Assembly (NCBI GenBank): GCA_022925895.1
Contig: JAKSYS010000027.1
Span: 124,001 to 188,000 of the forward strand
Source of the DNA: Fragilaria crotonensis
Lineage: Eukaryota > Bacillariophyta > Fragilariophyceae > Fragilariales > Fragilariaceae
Direction of reading: 5' to 3'
Length of the DNA stretch: 64,000 nt
Shown here: positions 22,001 through 34,856 of the stretch, piece by piece
Layout: every line of letters begins with the position of its first letter
How positions within the stretch are numbered: position 1 is the stretch's first letter
Notes under the pieces: generated by a model
Told to the model about the DNA's origin: nothing
The model's database searches: none
The model's input: the letters and a program-made list of their open reading frames with translations, nothing else
Made by a program: the position numbers and the translations under genes

Positions 22001-23547
22001 CCATGATTGCTGACCTTCTTGCATCTCAAGATTGTCAACGATTCACAATGCAGACCGCATTGCCGTTATCGAAGGTGGCCGAGTCTGCGAGGTTGGGACC
22101 CATGATGAGCTAATGAAAAATGTCCTTGGTACATACTGTCGTCTTCAAATGCTTCAAGATATCGACACCAATCATGCGATAATGACCCAGCTTCACGAAA
22201 CTGCCACTTCTCATGCCGTGACGATAGCACAAGATTCCAGGATAACGAGCGTATCATCGAAGCGGGAGAATGTATTTGAAGAGCTCGACAAGGAAAGAGT
22301 GACGAAGAATGCGAAGCGGGCGTGGTCGATGGGCGCAGAGGACGCTGGGTATTTCATTGTCGGAGCGATTGGCGCCTGCATGACAGGCCTCATATTTCCA
22401 GCCTGGGGTACGACTTGTTCCATGAATGTTGCGAATTCCTGCTCAGAGATCACAGCTAACACCCCTGGTGCTTTTCCATTTGTTGTACGGGAAAGGATTC
22501 ATCTTTGCTTCCATGATTGAACTGTTGTATAAGCCCATCTATGTGTGCGAGAACGATGTGATCCAGGTGCTTCAAGGCGTATCCCTGACCTACGACACCT
22601 GCCAGGAGTATTGGGACGCTTCTGCTGATTCTATGCGAGAGACTTCCTTCAGGGTCGCCTTTGGGTACATCGGAACAATCGCGGCAGCGATGATTGGGAA
22701 CATGCTCTTGTTTCACGGATTCAACATCGCATCGGAACGAATGAATAAGCGCGTTCGCGACGCTGCCTTCGCATCACTTGTACGCCAGGAAGTGACATTC
22801 TTTGACTTGCACCCAGTAGCTGATCTTGCTTCGCGCCTGGAAGACGACGCAGCGCTTCTTAAAGCATTCAGCGGCGAGCCGATACGGACAATCGTCATGA
22901 ACACTGCATCTGTGGTTGTGGGCTTGATTGTGTCCTTGATTTACATGTGGCCATTCGCTTTGATAGCGCTGTGAGTCTTCATGACTAATTCTTGTTTTGT
23001 ATCGCAAAGCGTGCCTAATCCTTCCATTTGAAGTTGTATCCTCCCCTTTATGGCCTTTGGGGCCGTTATGGAGATGAAGATGTACATGGGTGAGGATGAA
23101 CCAACAGAGGGCAACGACGAGCACTCATCGGGTGCTATTGTCGTGGAAACTCTCACGAACATCCGCACCGTCGCATCTCTCAGTGCTGAACAGGAACGGC
23201 TGCAGGAATTTGACACGTCTCTAATTGCTGAAGACCCTAACACACTTCGAGGCAATGCTATCAAAGGTTCAGGTTCCGGTCTTGGCCAATTCTTTCAAAT
23301 GTGGGGAATAGCCCTATTGTTTTGGTGGGGAGCATATCTCTTAGTCAATTATCCAGATTCATTCGACTTCCGAGCCTTCCTTATTTCCATGTTCTCTCTC
23401 CTCTTCTCGCTTTCTGCTCTGGGAATCGCTGCTCAGGGCGTCACCGACCGCGACAAGGCGAAGTTGGCGGCAGAAAGAATCTTTAAACTCACCGATCGGG
23501 AGAGTCGAATTGATCCACTATGCGATGAGGGGAAGAAGGATGTTTAA
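19003..23547 (+). CDS. ABCB-like transporter with TMD-NBD-NBD-TMD order
   Basis: Eight exons join in frame: 19003-19283, 19361-19546, 19615-20777, 20855-21409, 21486-21960, 22031-22407, 22496-22970 and 23034-23547 (4026 nt, 1341 aa). All seven introns are 62-100 bp with GT..AG ends, and each join restores conserved sequence (e.g. [30 protein letters not shown]). TMD1 spans about 25-340. The first NBD (about 400-640) has Walker [27 protein letters not shown] and IAHRLST. A second complete NBD follows directly (about 690-930: [38 protein letters not shown]). A second TMD (about 980-1310) then ends the protein at the linker where NBD2 normally begins. Family members export lipids, drugs or peptides; substrate unknown. 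Confidence 0.87.
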
Positions 23548-24912
23548 TTGATGGGCCCAGCATTAGTTGGTTTCATGTGCTCATTATTCATTAGATCATG
23601 TGCATGTGCACGTACACGAAAATGGACAACATCTGGTATATGGCATAACTTTCTGCGTTCTTGACACGGGTAATATTCAATACACAAAGCTTACCAATGA
23701 GTGCCTGAGGCGTGAGCCCGAGCACGTTTGCTTTACCCCTTGTAGGCCTTCTAATTGGCCTCAATAAGTGCAAAGGTCGTTGGCGCTGCGACTCCCAGAT
23801 AGGCCAGTTTGTTGGCGACCTCGATCTGGGTGGTGGTCCCGCCAAGACGAGAACATCGAATTAGGCACGTTGGCTTAGGTTTCCTTGGATGAAGCTCAGG
23901 GTGAACTCTTCCTCGGGGTGACGCATCGATGGGGTAGGTTTGCCTTCACGAGGTTCCTCGGTTTCCAAAGGCCCACACCACGATGGTTCGTTTGCAAAGG
24001 TCATCCTACGCACTTGACCGTTTTCCAACATACTCAGCAAGTTCATCCTTGACAAGGCTTAGGGTGGAACCTTCGAGGACGTCCAAGAATAAGCATCGGT
24101 CAGGTGCCATTCCATGATCACACGTAGGATACCTGATTGAGACGACGAAACCAGCACATTCCAAGAGACCTGTATTTCCTATGGATGTTCCACCGCCTCG
24201 ACATAAACCAACCAACTATTCAGATCAATTCACTCGCTTGAGTATCCTGAGTGGAATCAGTTCGGTCAAAGCTTCGACCGAGGTAATGAATATTGGACTG
24301 CGAAAGAAGGTGAGAATGGTAGAGATCAAGATACGATGCTACACCAACAGTGCGGGGCAAGACCTACCGGTAGTTGGATTCTGATCAACTCAAATCATCG
24401 CTGAGGCAACGCTCTTACAACCTTTGTCTTTCTGATCATTCGACCTCATCCTTTGTAGTTGTATAGCCAGTTTATTGGATGCCGATTGTCAAACTGGACT
24501 TGTGCACGATGTTGCATCCAAAGCTTCGACCACTTGTAGTGAACCAATTGGTATATCTTGTCCACAGGGTTTGCTTGCTCAGATAGTGCCTGTGTGGGAT
24601 TGCTGGTTTCCATGAAGGTCTCGTGTTGGAATCGCTCAGTATGGTATGCTTAAATTGGGAAGGGCATTAAAGCAGAATACGACCACAGGATGAATCAAAT
24701 GCTAATTCACGTCGGCCCCACTCTGCAATCAGGCGGGTTCATACTTCATACACACGGCCCATTTTGGGGATGCAATATACATGATGTATTAAAGATAATG
24801 ATGTCATGGGTAAAATGAGAGCATTCAAGAATGCTGGCGCCTGTTCTTGCGACGGTGTGGCTTCGCTCCCAACCCGCATTAAGGACTAGTATGAACCTGA
24901 ATTTGTGTTGGC
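23548..24912. other. Intergenic region after the ABC transporter
   Basis: 1.36 kb without a supportable gene. No third NBD remnant (Walker A, LSGGQ) was found in any frame. Minus-strand pieces at 23760-24200 look weakly protein-like ('LAYLGVAAPTTFALIEAN', 'LVKDELAEYVGKR') and may be a decayed gene or element, but no family could be named. Confidence 0.45.
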
Positions 24913-25737
24913 CTACGAACTCTTGCTTGGGGCCTTTTTGGGTCTTATCGCGAGCTTGAACATGAACGCAATCACGATGACCGCCAGGACGCCCGCCATC
25001 TTAATCAAATCGTAGTCACCGGTGGGTTCATGTACCTTGGCTCGGAGGTTCTGGAATTTCGTTTGCAGCTTTTCCTTCAAACCAACGACCGGCACTTTTT
25101 CTCTTTTCACCGCAGTTGAGGACCATTCTTCTTCAGAATCGTTCTCTTCACCATTTGGATCAGAACTACCACCTTCCTCTTCACCATCGTTCATACGTGT
25201 CACCGTACAAGTTAAAAACTTGTCAATCAACGGAAAATTTTCTTCAATGTACGACCTCCCGGCATGAATTTTCCCTTGAACTGGTCCTTTCCCCCAGGGT
25301 GGCATGTCCCCATAAGAGTAAAGATTGCGTATGTTCTCCATTCCCTCAATGACAGTTCCAACTGGAGTTTCCCACTCTTGCGTGCCCAATGATTTGGAGG
25401 AACCGTAGGAGATGAATAGTTGCGAGGTGCGAGAGTTGTCTCCCGATCCTGCATAGCTAATCGTGCCCTCCTCAAACGGAATGACCGGATCATGTTTTGG
25501 GTCATCTGGAATCGGAGTTTTGGCAAAGTGCTTCAAGTCTATGTCTGTCGTATAGGAGATGCCGAATTGGACAAGGAATTTGGGAACGACTCGGTAGAAG
25601 TGACTCCCATCGTAAAAGCCGCGATCGAAGAGCTCGACGGCCCTGTCATAACCGATTGGTGACCAGGATCGGTGCAGTTCCATTGTGAAATCACCCTTTG
25701 AGGTGCCACATTTAATGATGGCGGTCCCCTCGGACAT
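24913..25737 (-). CDS. Tail-anchored cyclophilin-like protein (copy B)
   Basis: A 274-aa paralogue of the 17303-18133 gene, near-identical over the first 60 residues and similar throughout the fold, with a diverged acidic linker (GEENDSEEEW) and a matching C-terminal helix (about 243-260) plus basic tail (RPKKAPSKSS). The same catalytic-loop substitution is present ('GTQEWETPVG'), so enzymatic activity is equally doubtful. Both copies are on the minus strand with the ABC gene between them. The V-ATPase e gene starts divergently 307 bp away. The ATG is conserved between copies, fixing the start. Confidence 0.85.
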   Translation of the reverse strand: MSEGTAIIKCGTSKGDFTMELHRSWSPIGYDRAVELFDRGFYDGSHFYRVVPKFLVQFGISYTTDIDLKHFAKTPIPDDPKHDPVIPFEEGTISYAGSGDNSRTSQLFISYGSSKSLGTQEWETPVGTVIEGMENIRNLYSYGDMPPWGKGPVQGKIHAGRSYIEENFPLIDKFLTCTVTRMNDGEEEGGSSDPNGEENDSEEEWSSTAVKREKVPVVGLKEKLQTKFQNLRAKVHEPTGDYDLIKMAGVLAVIVIAFMFKLAIRPKKAPSKSS

Positions 25738-26044
25738 GACTGTTATATTGTGAATGTTATCAGACGTCGTTACTGTAAAATCCTCGTTTTGTAAATGTGG
25801 TGGTCATCGTCTGTCAAATTTGGATCTCGTGAAAGGATTCGGTATTCCCGTCTGTCCGATACCCGTGTAATTCTCCACGGATACTAAAAATGAGCTAGAC
25901 AGCCAGAAGAACAAGTTTGGATCGCCTCGTCTTTGCCTAACGCTTGCGTTCGTATTGGTGTTCGCCAATAACCGTTCGTCGCTGGCATTTCTCTCGCGTC
26001 GGAACAAACTGCTACGATAGAAACCGAAGTAGTTGATCATCACC
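25738..26044. promoter_or_regulatory. Divergent promoter region of cyclophilin copy B and V-ATPase e
   Basis: A 307-bp spacer between two divergent start codons, so it should hold both promoters. No specific element was identified. Confidence 0.4.
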
Positions 26045-26682
26045 ATGAGCATCCCAGGACCTCTGCTTACCGGCACCATCAGTTACGCTGTGCTTTGCGG
26101 CGTGCTCTTGGTTGGCATTTTTGTTGCCACGGCATCAGGAGCTCTATCCAAGGATAATGGAGGGTAAGGGAGGAATGTGTTGATGTTTTTATCCACTATC
26201 ATGCGTAACCGTTATTCTCACGAGTGTTGTGCTCTTCGTCACTTTGGCTATAACTTTTTCTCTTAACAAAAGAATTGGACAAGTTGTTGTCTCGTTGGCT
26301 TGTTTCTCAATGTGGCTCTTTTGGTACGTTGACGGGATTACTGAATGAATACAAATTTCGATTGGATTCTGCCCGTGTTGAAGGCATTGGCAGTTTTTGA
26401 AGAATAATTGTTTCTGAGAACGTGGCCCGTTCCTGTTGTCAGAAAGCTTCATGGCTTTGCACGAAGAGTCTGTCTTGAAAAATGCGAAAAAGTCGGTTGG
26501 TTTCTAGCACGACAGGGGATAAGGCCCTGTCTTTCTATGATCTGAGTTGTGTTCACTCTCCGAATTCACCGTCTCGTGCATTCAGAAAACTAACCCTTGA
26601 TCTCTTATTGATTTATTTTTTCAGGTTGTGCGCTTGGTTGCATCAGTGGCATCCACTCATCAAGCCAATATACGAAGAATAA
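26045..26682 (+). CDS. V-type H+-ATPase subunit e (Vma9/ATP6V0E)
   Basis: A three-exon small gene: 26045-26163, 26273-26323 (only 51 bp) and 26625-26682, 228 nt, 75 aa, typical of the family (70-81 aa). The joins restore the hallmark of subunit e: the short exon encodes 'GQVVVSLACFSMWLF' and is followed directly by 'WLCAWLHQWHPLIKP', matching the LFWLCTYLHQLNPL pattern near the end of animal and yeast subunit e. Two transmembrane helices are visible (about 11-30 and 42-58). Subunit e sits in the membrane Vo sector of the proton pump. Without splicing the first exon runs into a stop at 26165-26167, so simple ORF calling misses the gene. The phases (2, 2) agree at both junctions. Confidence 0.88.
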
Positions 26683-26858
26683 TTCCTAGACTCGGCCTGA
26701 TTTCTTGATTTACCTCATGATGCAGCATCACCTCCTATGAGATCTAGGAAGTTCTGATAATCCTATTGTTAGCTTTGCCCATTAGCGAACGCATGACTCC
26801 AGCAGCAATCACAGATTCTATGATCAGCAGTAGACCATGCAAGTAATGTTTTAACCGA

Positions 26859-29559
<2,701 letters not shown>

Positions 29560-30421
29560 ATGCCCTCAATCCCAGACGAATCTTGTACAGCCAATATCAT
29601 GACATCATCGATGTGTAGCGACAGCACGACCAATGTATGGCAACGTATCGGATGCATTCTTTCGTACTCGGGAAGCACGACAGATGTGATTTTGAATTAC
29701 ACCGTGCTGATCCTTAATCTGATCGCGTGTATCCTGATTTCGCTCACATGGAAAGAAACGCCAAGAAAGAGACGCATCTGGGGTTTCGGGTCATTGATCT
29801 TTGGTACGTCGCTTCGCTAACGTATTATACCTGTCTTCTCCCCACTCATTTGGCGGTGCTATTTTGTTACCACGACAAGAATTTCTATTTTCTGATGCAT
29901 TCACTCATACAACACTCCCAGTCGTTTTCTTTCAGATATCTCTCTGTCTAGTGGTACGTTGCTATGGCATTTCGATTGTGTGGTGCGCCATGGCCGGATG
30001 GATTATCTCGGAACGCAAGTTTCTCAAGGACCATGTGCAGGGGCCTCAACCCAGAAACGAAACAACCGCGTCGTCCTCTACGACCTTTAGTCATGACGAT
30101 AACACAGCTCCTCAAGGTGAAACTCAGCAGCAGGCGACCGGCATCACCCAAATTACTCTTTGTGTGATACTCTTGGATATCGGAACCATCATGTTTTACG
30201 TCGTCGTCAGCCCCGTGATTACGACTGTAGCACACATTTGTGCCATTGTCTTGGGAGCCATCTTGTCGGAACTTTCCCAAATGAGCCGAGAAGGGAGTCC
30301 AGCGCGCGATGAGACCAGCACCACGTCGGTTTCAGGTACCGATCCATTGCTACCCGCCGGACACTCCGTCACGACATCACATCCTCCTCCAGGACAGTTC
30401 GTCAAATACGGTCTTAGTTAA
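29560..30421 (+). CDS. Four-helix membrane protein of unknown function
   Basis: Two exons, 29560-29803 and 29922-30421, with a 118-bp intron (donor GTACGT, acceptor CCCAG, phase 1), giving 247 aa. Hydrophobic helices appear at about 45-62, 75-110 (two spans separated by a short turn) and 158-195 (two spans). A polar loop rich in Gln/Thr/Ser lies between the pairs, and the C-terminal tail is Ser/Thr/Pro-rich. The first exon has three possible ATGs (29560, 29599, 29611); the first is used. No family was recognised. The join is supported by frame and by hydrophobic continuity (SLIF|VVFFQISLCL). Confidence 0.6.
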
Positions 30422-30674
30422 GGACAGGAGACGAAGCAATAAGTCCCGGATAAGTTGACTATCGTACATTTCCATTAATCATATCACATTTCACGCGTAA
30501 CCCCCATTCGCCCCTGTCTAATCAAAACTGACGACGGTTCGGGTCAGGAAATGCCGGGAGTGGGCCCTAGAGCATCAACGACAGCTCTGGATACACGCAA
30601 GTCCCGACGGCCCTTAACGGAAAGTTTAGTAGGACAAAGCTGTATCACTTGTAAACTACCTCTGGTACCTAAAT

Positions 30675-31045
30675 AACCAGATTGTCTACAATAAAAACAA
30701 AACCTTGTTCGCAGGAGGTGTGGACGTTCTGGGTAACAATTTGTGCACGGTCAAGAAGTAACACGGGTCTTCAAATACTCCATGCTGTCAAAAGCGTCTT
30801 CGTCTTCCGTTTCATGATGGTGCTGATCTATTGGAAGAAGGTGGCGACGTGTCAGCCCAGCATTGACGCAATTTGGAACACATCATATGATGAACGTAGG
30901 GTCCACGGACATTGGCGAATGAGGTGCCATTTAGAATCTGATCTGTCGCATCATCTTTGGAGCCTCAAGAATAACGGCCCATCGTCCGAATCCTCATTGC
31001 CCGTTGCGTGCGGATGATAGCCAGGTGGGATCAATGCCGTAGTAT
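30675..31045 (-). pseudogene. Truncated copy of the HMG-box gene's 3' end
   Basis: This segment aligns by eye with 35360-35835, the last exon, intron and preceding coding part of the HMG-box gene. Shared blocks include GGTAACAATTTGTGC, 'tacatgatggt'-like and CAATTTGGAACA, and the end of the encoded protein is still visible ('DAFDSMEYLKTR' versus 'DAVDVTEHFKTR'). About 90 bp present in the source (last-exon start plus intron end) is missing here. Because part of the intron is kept, it arose by DNA duplication, not by retroposition. No HMG box is present. Confidence 0.75.
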
Positions 31046-31296
31046 TCTTTGTTAGCTGCTACTAGTGGAGTAGTGGAGGTAGTCCATTGGGGGCATTTTC
31101 ACATCGACGTTTCACGTGAGAAGGCAAAACCCCAATAAAATCATTACTTTGATTTCATGAATGACGTCATTTCCTTTGAAAATGGATCGAATTGCCTTTT
31201 TTGGATGAAAAAAGCACCGAACAATACTGTAGCATGTAGCATGTACTGTAGCAAATTCAAATGTGTCAACAATCGGTGATTTATGAATTCCACGAT

Positions 31297-31304
31297 TATA
31301 AAAT
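31297..31304 (+). promoter_or_regulatory. Possible TATA box of the cryptochrome/photolyase gene
   Basis: TTATAAAA lies 105 bp before the ATG at 31409 and is the clearest TATA-like element upstream of a gene in this window. It is judged from sequence and spacing only. Confidence 0.3.
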
Positions 31305-31408
31305 GTGGGCACAGTGACTCACTCACAATACAAAAGAACATTCACTAGACGACACAAGCCTTTCTTCTTGACAACATCGTCTCAGAGATTGCTGCCTGTG
31401 CATTCCAT

Positions 31409-33082
31409 ATGCACCTGACGCCGTTCCTTTTGCATACCATGGTTATCTCCCCAAAGAAGAACTGCATTCATTGGTTTCGCAAAGGTTTGCGATTGACTGA
31501 CAACCCTGCTTTGGTCGACGCCATCCACCAGAATCCTTCTTACCTCTATCCAGTCTATGTCATGGATGGCGATTCGTATCAACTCCTTCATTGTACGGCA
31601 TTGCGAGCCAACTTCTTGGTCGAGTGTTTGCAGGACTTGGATACTCGATTGCGAGCCAAAGGTTCACGTTTGTTTGTCGCAAGCGGTGATCCTCGTGTCG
31701 TTTTACCTGAACTGTGGAAGCAATGGAACATTGACTATATGACGTACGAAGAAGATGAATCTGGTGAAGAATACGCCTCACAGCGCGACAATGACATTCA
31801 GAAATTAGCTAAGAAATGCAAGGTGGAGCTCAAGTCGTTTGCGAGCGAAACTATTCATCCACTCAAAACATACGTCGCAAAGGCCGGGAATAACATTCCC
31901 AACACTATGGGCGGATTTCAGAAGGTATTCGCCAGTGCTGGGCGCATATCGAAACCGCTAGACGAGCCGTTGACTATGCCTCCTATCCCAAGCGGAAACG
32001 AGGATAAATATCTGCCTCCCAAACGCCCAACTGACTTGCCTTGGCCGCGAAGTGTACCTCGGGCGCAAGTTACCCCGTCCTGGACTGTCAAGGATTGCGT
32101 CGACTTGAAACCATTGGTACGAGGTGGTGAAACGATAGCTCTCCGTCAGCTTGCCTCCAGTGTTACCTCCAAACCAACGTATGTAGCAACGTTTGAAAAG
32201 CCTCTCACGTCGCCAACGGCGCTGACTCCGTCAACGACAGGTTTGTCCCCCTACATGAGTTTGGGATGCCTGTCTCCCAGAACGGTGTGGTTCGCGATTG
32301 AAGAAGCGATACAACGGTCGAGTTCCGGGAAGCGCACTCAACCACCAGTCAGTCTGCATGGCCAATTGTTGTGGCGCGATTTCAATAATCTCATGGCCCA
32401 CTCTGCCGGCTCGAATTGGGGGAAAATGGATGGTAACAAGTATTGTCGTCCCATACCATGGAGTCGCGACGAGAAGTTATTGGAGGCATGGAAGAATGGC
32501 CAGACTGGGTATCCTTGGATTGACGCTTGCATGATACAGCTTAAACAAGAGGGTTGGATCCATCATTTGGGTCGCCACGCTGTGGCCTGCTTTCTGACAC
32601 GCGGTGACTTATGGCAATCGTGGGAAGAAGGAGCGTTGCATTTTGAGTCGCATCTGCTGGATGCAGACTACTCCCTGAATGGTTTCAATTGGCTATGGCT
32701 ATCTTGCTCAGGATTCTTCTACCAGTACTTTCGATGTTACTCCCCTGTCGCATTTCAACAGAAAAAGGACCCTTCGGGCCTGTACATTCGCACGTACTTG
32801 CCGGCCCTGGCGAAACTTCCAGATAAATACATATACGAGCCCTGGAAGGCACCGGTGGCAGTACAAAAGACAGCTGGTGTTAAGATAGGTGTCGACTATC
32901 CGAAGCCTATCGTCGATCACGGCCGGGTCAGCAAGGAAAATATGGCTAAAATGGCTGAGGCGTACAGTCTGTTCAACATGGAGGCGACTGCCTCGAAGCA
33001 ATCCAAAAAAGCGAAAGCGACTAACAGCAGCGTCGACAGTCCACCACCAAAGAAGCAAAAGCAAAGTAAGCTTAAGTTCTAG
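31409..33082 (+). CDS. Cryptochrome/(6-4) photolyase family protein (CPF1-like)
   Basis: A 557-aa intronless blue-light flavoprotein of the animal-cryptochrome/(6-4) photolyase clade. The N-terminal photolyase domain opens with 'NCIHWFRKGLRLTDNPAL'. The FAD-binding domain carries 'QLLWRDF', 'GQTGYPWIDACMIQLKQEGW', the (6-4)-type double His motif 'IHHLGRHAVACFLTRGDLW' (about 383-401), 'LDADYSLNGFNWLWLSCSGFF' with Trp electron-relay positions, and 'CYSPVAF'. In diatoms, CPF1 both repairs (6-4) photoproducts and regulates transcription; that dual role is known for the family and is only inferred here. The C-terminus is short and basic (KKQKQSKLKF), a likely nuclear signal. A second ATG at 31439 is equally plausible. 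Convergent with ferroportin, 208 bp apart. Confidence 0.92.
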   Translation: MHLTPFLLHTMVISPKKNCIHWFRKGLRLTDNPALVDAIHQNPSYLYPVYVMDGDSYQLLHCTALRANFLVECLQDLDTRLRAKGSRLFVASGDPRVVLPELWKQWNIDYMTYEEDESGEEYASQRDNDIQKLAKKCKVELKSFASETIHPLKTYVAKAGNNIPNTMGGFQKVFASAGRISKPLDEPLTMPPIPSGNEDKYLPPKRPTDLPWPRSVPRAQVTPSWTVKDCVDLKPLVRGGETIALRQLASSVTSKPTYVATFEKPLTSPTALTPSTTGLSPYMSLGCLSPRTVWFAIEEAIQRSSSGKRTQPPVSLHGQLLWRDFNNLMAHSAGSNWGKMDGNKYCRPIPWSRDEKLLEAWKNGQTGYPWIDACMIQLKQEGWIHHLGRHAVACFLTRGDLWQSWEEGALHFESHLLDADYSLNGFNWLWLSCSGFFYQYFRCYSPVAFQQKKDPSGLYIRTYLPALAKLPDKYIYEPWKAPVAVQKTAGVKIGVDYPKPIVDHGRVSKENMAKMAEAYSLFNMEATASKQSKKAKATNSSVDSPPPKKQKQSKLKF

Positions 33083-33290
33083 GATGACAAACGGTTGTTT
33101 CTCGTTCCTCGACCGGGTCGCCAAGTGTAGCTTCTGAATAAGCGGCTCCCGATCCAGATGCTCTGCGGTAGCTTGCAACCACTTGGGCCAAGTACGCATA
33201 GGTTGATGAGTGACTTGTGGCAAGGAAAGCCAACCAGTTGGAATTGAAAGGGTAGATGATCTGTTCACCGAGAACAAAGAACCTCCCCCC

Positions 33291-34856
33291 CTAGCCACTG
33301 CGTAAGACCTCCATTGAGCGAAAAGAGCAAATGTAGAAGGCAGTTGCCAGGCCCACGGATCCGAAGGCAGCCAACACGTACAGATCAAAATTCTGCGGAA
33401 ACGCTAACCCAATTGCAAAACTTCCAAGACCGAAGAACGAATTAAGGGACTGTTGGACTCCACCAACCAGTCCCCGCACCCGATCTGGAACTGTCTCTTG
33501 TTGTATCTGAGTCACGCAAAGATCAAAGACCCACAGACCGGTGCGACTTGCTAATACGCCTCCTATAAGCAAGCCTGTTGAAAATGTAGGTGTAACTGGC
33601 GCAAGGGATAGTGCTGCCACCAACAGACAGACAAATTCGTAAAGGATGCTCCAGAGTGCAGTCCATCGCAAGGTAAGGGGAGACCAACGGAATACCCAAG
33701 TGCCAGCTAGACCGGCCAGAGCGGCAAGGCCTCGCCAAAGACATATCCGTTCCATTGGCATGGCGCGGTGAAGGAGATGGGCAGTCATGATTCCGTTCCC
33801 AAACGTCAAGGCATTGAGGTAGAGAACCGATAGCGCTAGGCCGGCTCCCGAGGCTGGAAGTGAAATGTAGAGTTTGAGACTGCTAAAGAATCCATGCGAC
33901 GGTTGAATTGTCGACGCCTCTTCGTCCTGTATGGACTTGTGTGTAGCGAATCGTTTCCGAGCAAGAACAGGGACGAGTCTATAAATGATGGAGGTTCCGA
34001 CGTATTGTAGGATGAGAGCGAAAATGTTGACAATCGCAATAACGCTAGTAGCGCGAGTCCAATCCTCCCGAGTGGTGCCATCGTCTGCATTCTTGAGGAC
34101 GACCAACAGTGGTAACGCCACGGTACCTGTCACCACAGGTCCCACGACTTTGGCCGCAAGATCAATCTGTCGCATCCACACGTTTGTGGTAGACAACCAC
34201 GTTCCATCTTTGCGACTCATCTCCACAACCCAATCTCGTTCCAAAATGACGAGCAAGCTTTGATCGGCAAGTTGTGCAATGGCACCGAAAAAATTGACAG
34301 AAGCCATGAAAATGGCCCATAAAGGCCCTTGATGATCAGAGGACTGAGACCGTAAGAGAAGCATTAGTGCCAGGCTTGCAATCGCTATCGAGATCGACTC
34401 TATTCCCATGATAAGTTGCACGATCTGCAATCGATTGAGCGTAGTTGAGTCAATCCAAGATCCCATCAGGGGCATGCCAATGGTGACGGCGGTTCCGAGC
34501 GACAGTCCAAAGGCAGCAACCCAAACTAGAGAGTTGTGATTGGTCAGTGCGGATAAGAAAAAGGACATGGAAAACTTCCAAGCGACTTCACTGAATTGAG
34601 CTACCGCGTGAGTGGCGAAGAGCCAATAGCGAGATGTGGGCGGTGGAATGAGTAGAAGTTCGTCGACGTCCACGTCCCCATCGTGTGGCATTAATAGTGT
34701 TAATGACTTCTGTTCCGTGTCATAGGTAAGCGACTCCTTCCCATTACTTCTGTTGGCGTCAGTGTCGTGAACTTGACTTGCATTGAGAGCCGATGGAACT
34801 GGATTTAGGGCGATCAACTCTACATCCTCGGACTCTGTTTCGACTGCATTTACCAT
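33291..34856 (-). CDS. Ferroportin (SLC40A1)-like iron exporter
   Basis: A 521-aa polytopic protein with about 10-12 helices. The order of conserved blocks fits ferroportin: 'FATHAVAQFSEVAWKFSMSFFLSAL' (helix 1-2), 'TIGMPLMGSWIDSTTLNRLQIV', 'LADQSLLVILERDWVVEMS' and 'NVWMRQIDLAAKVVGPVVTG' before the central loop, then 'RTGLWVFDLCVTQIQQETVPDRVRGLVGGVQQSLNSF' in the second half. Ferroportins export Fe(II) across the plasma or internal membranes. The N-terminal 70 residues are acidic and cytosolic. The start ATG at 34856 is preceded by no in-frame alternative. Diatom ferroportins are linked to iron homeostasis; direction and membrane are not shown here. Confidence 0.9.
   Translation of the reverse strand: MVNAVETESEDVELIALNPVPSALNASQVHDTDANRSNGKESLTYDTEQKSLTLLMPHDGDVDVDELLLIPPPTSRYWLFATHAVAQFSEVAWKFSMSFFLSALTNHNSLVWVAAFGLSLGTAVTIGMPLMGSWIDSTTLNRLQIVQLIMGIESISIAIASLALMLLLRSQSSDHQGPLWAIFMASVNFFGAIAQLADQSLLVILERDWVVEMSRKDGTWLSTTNVWMRQIDLAAKVVGPVVTGTVALPLLVVLKNADDGTTREDWTRATSVIAIVNIFALILQYVGTSIIYRLVPVLARKRFATHKSIQDEEASTIQPSHGFFSSLKLYISLPASGAGLALSVLYLNALTFGNGIMTAHLLHRAMPMERICLWRGLAALAGLAGTWVFRWSPLTLRWTALWSILYEFVCLLVAALSLAPVTPTFSTGLLIGGVLASRTGLWVFDLCVTQIQQETVPDRVRGLVGGVQQSLNSFFGLGSFAIGLAFPQNFDLYVLAAFGSVGLATAFYICSFRSMEVLRSG

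Larger units (their letters stand above)
30422..31408. other. Intergenic region containing an HMG-gene fragment
   Basis: About 990 bp. Bases 30675-31045 are a damaged copy of the 3' end of the HMG-box gene (listed separately). The last 350 bp should contain the cryptochrome/photolyase promoter. Confidence 0.6.

Noticed and set aside
23591-24215. Minus-strand protein-like pieces downstream of the ABC transporter
   Set aside because: Too short and interrupted to assign to a family; also checked for a missing ABC ATP-binding domain, and none was found.
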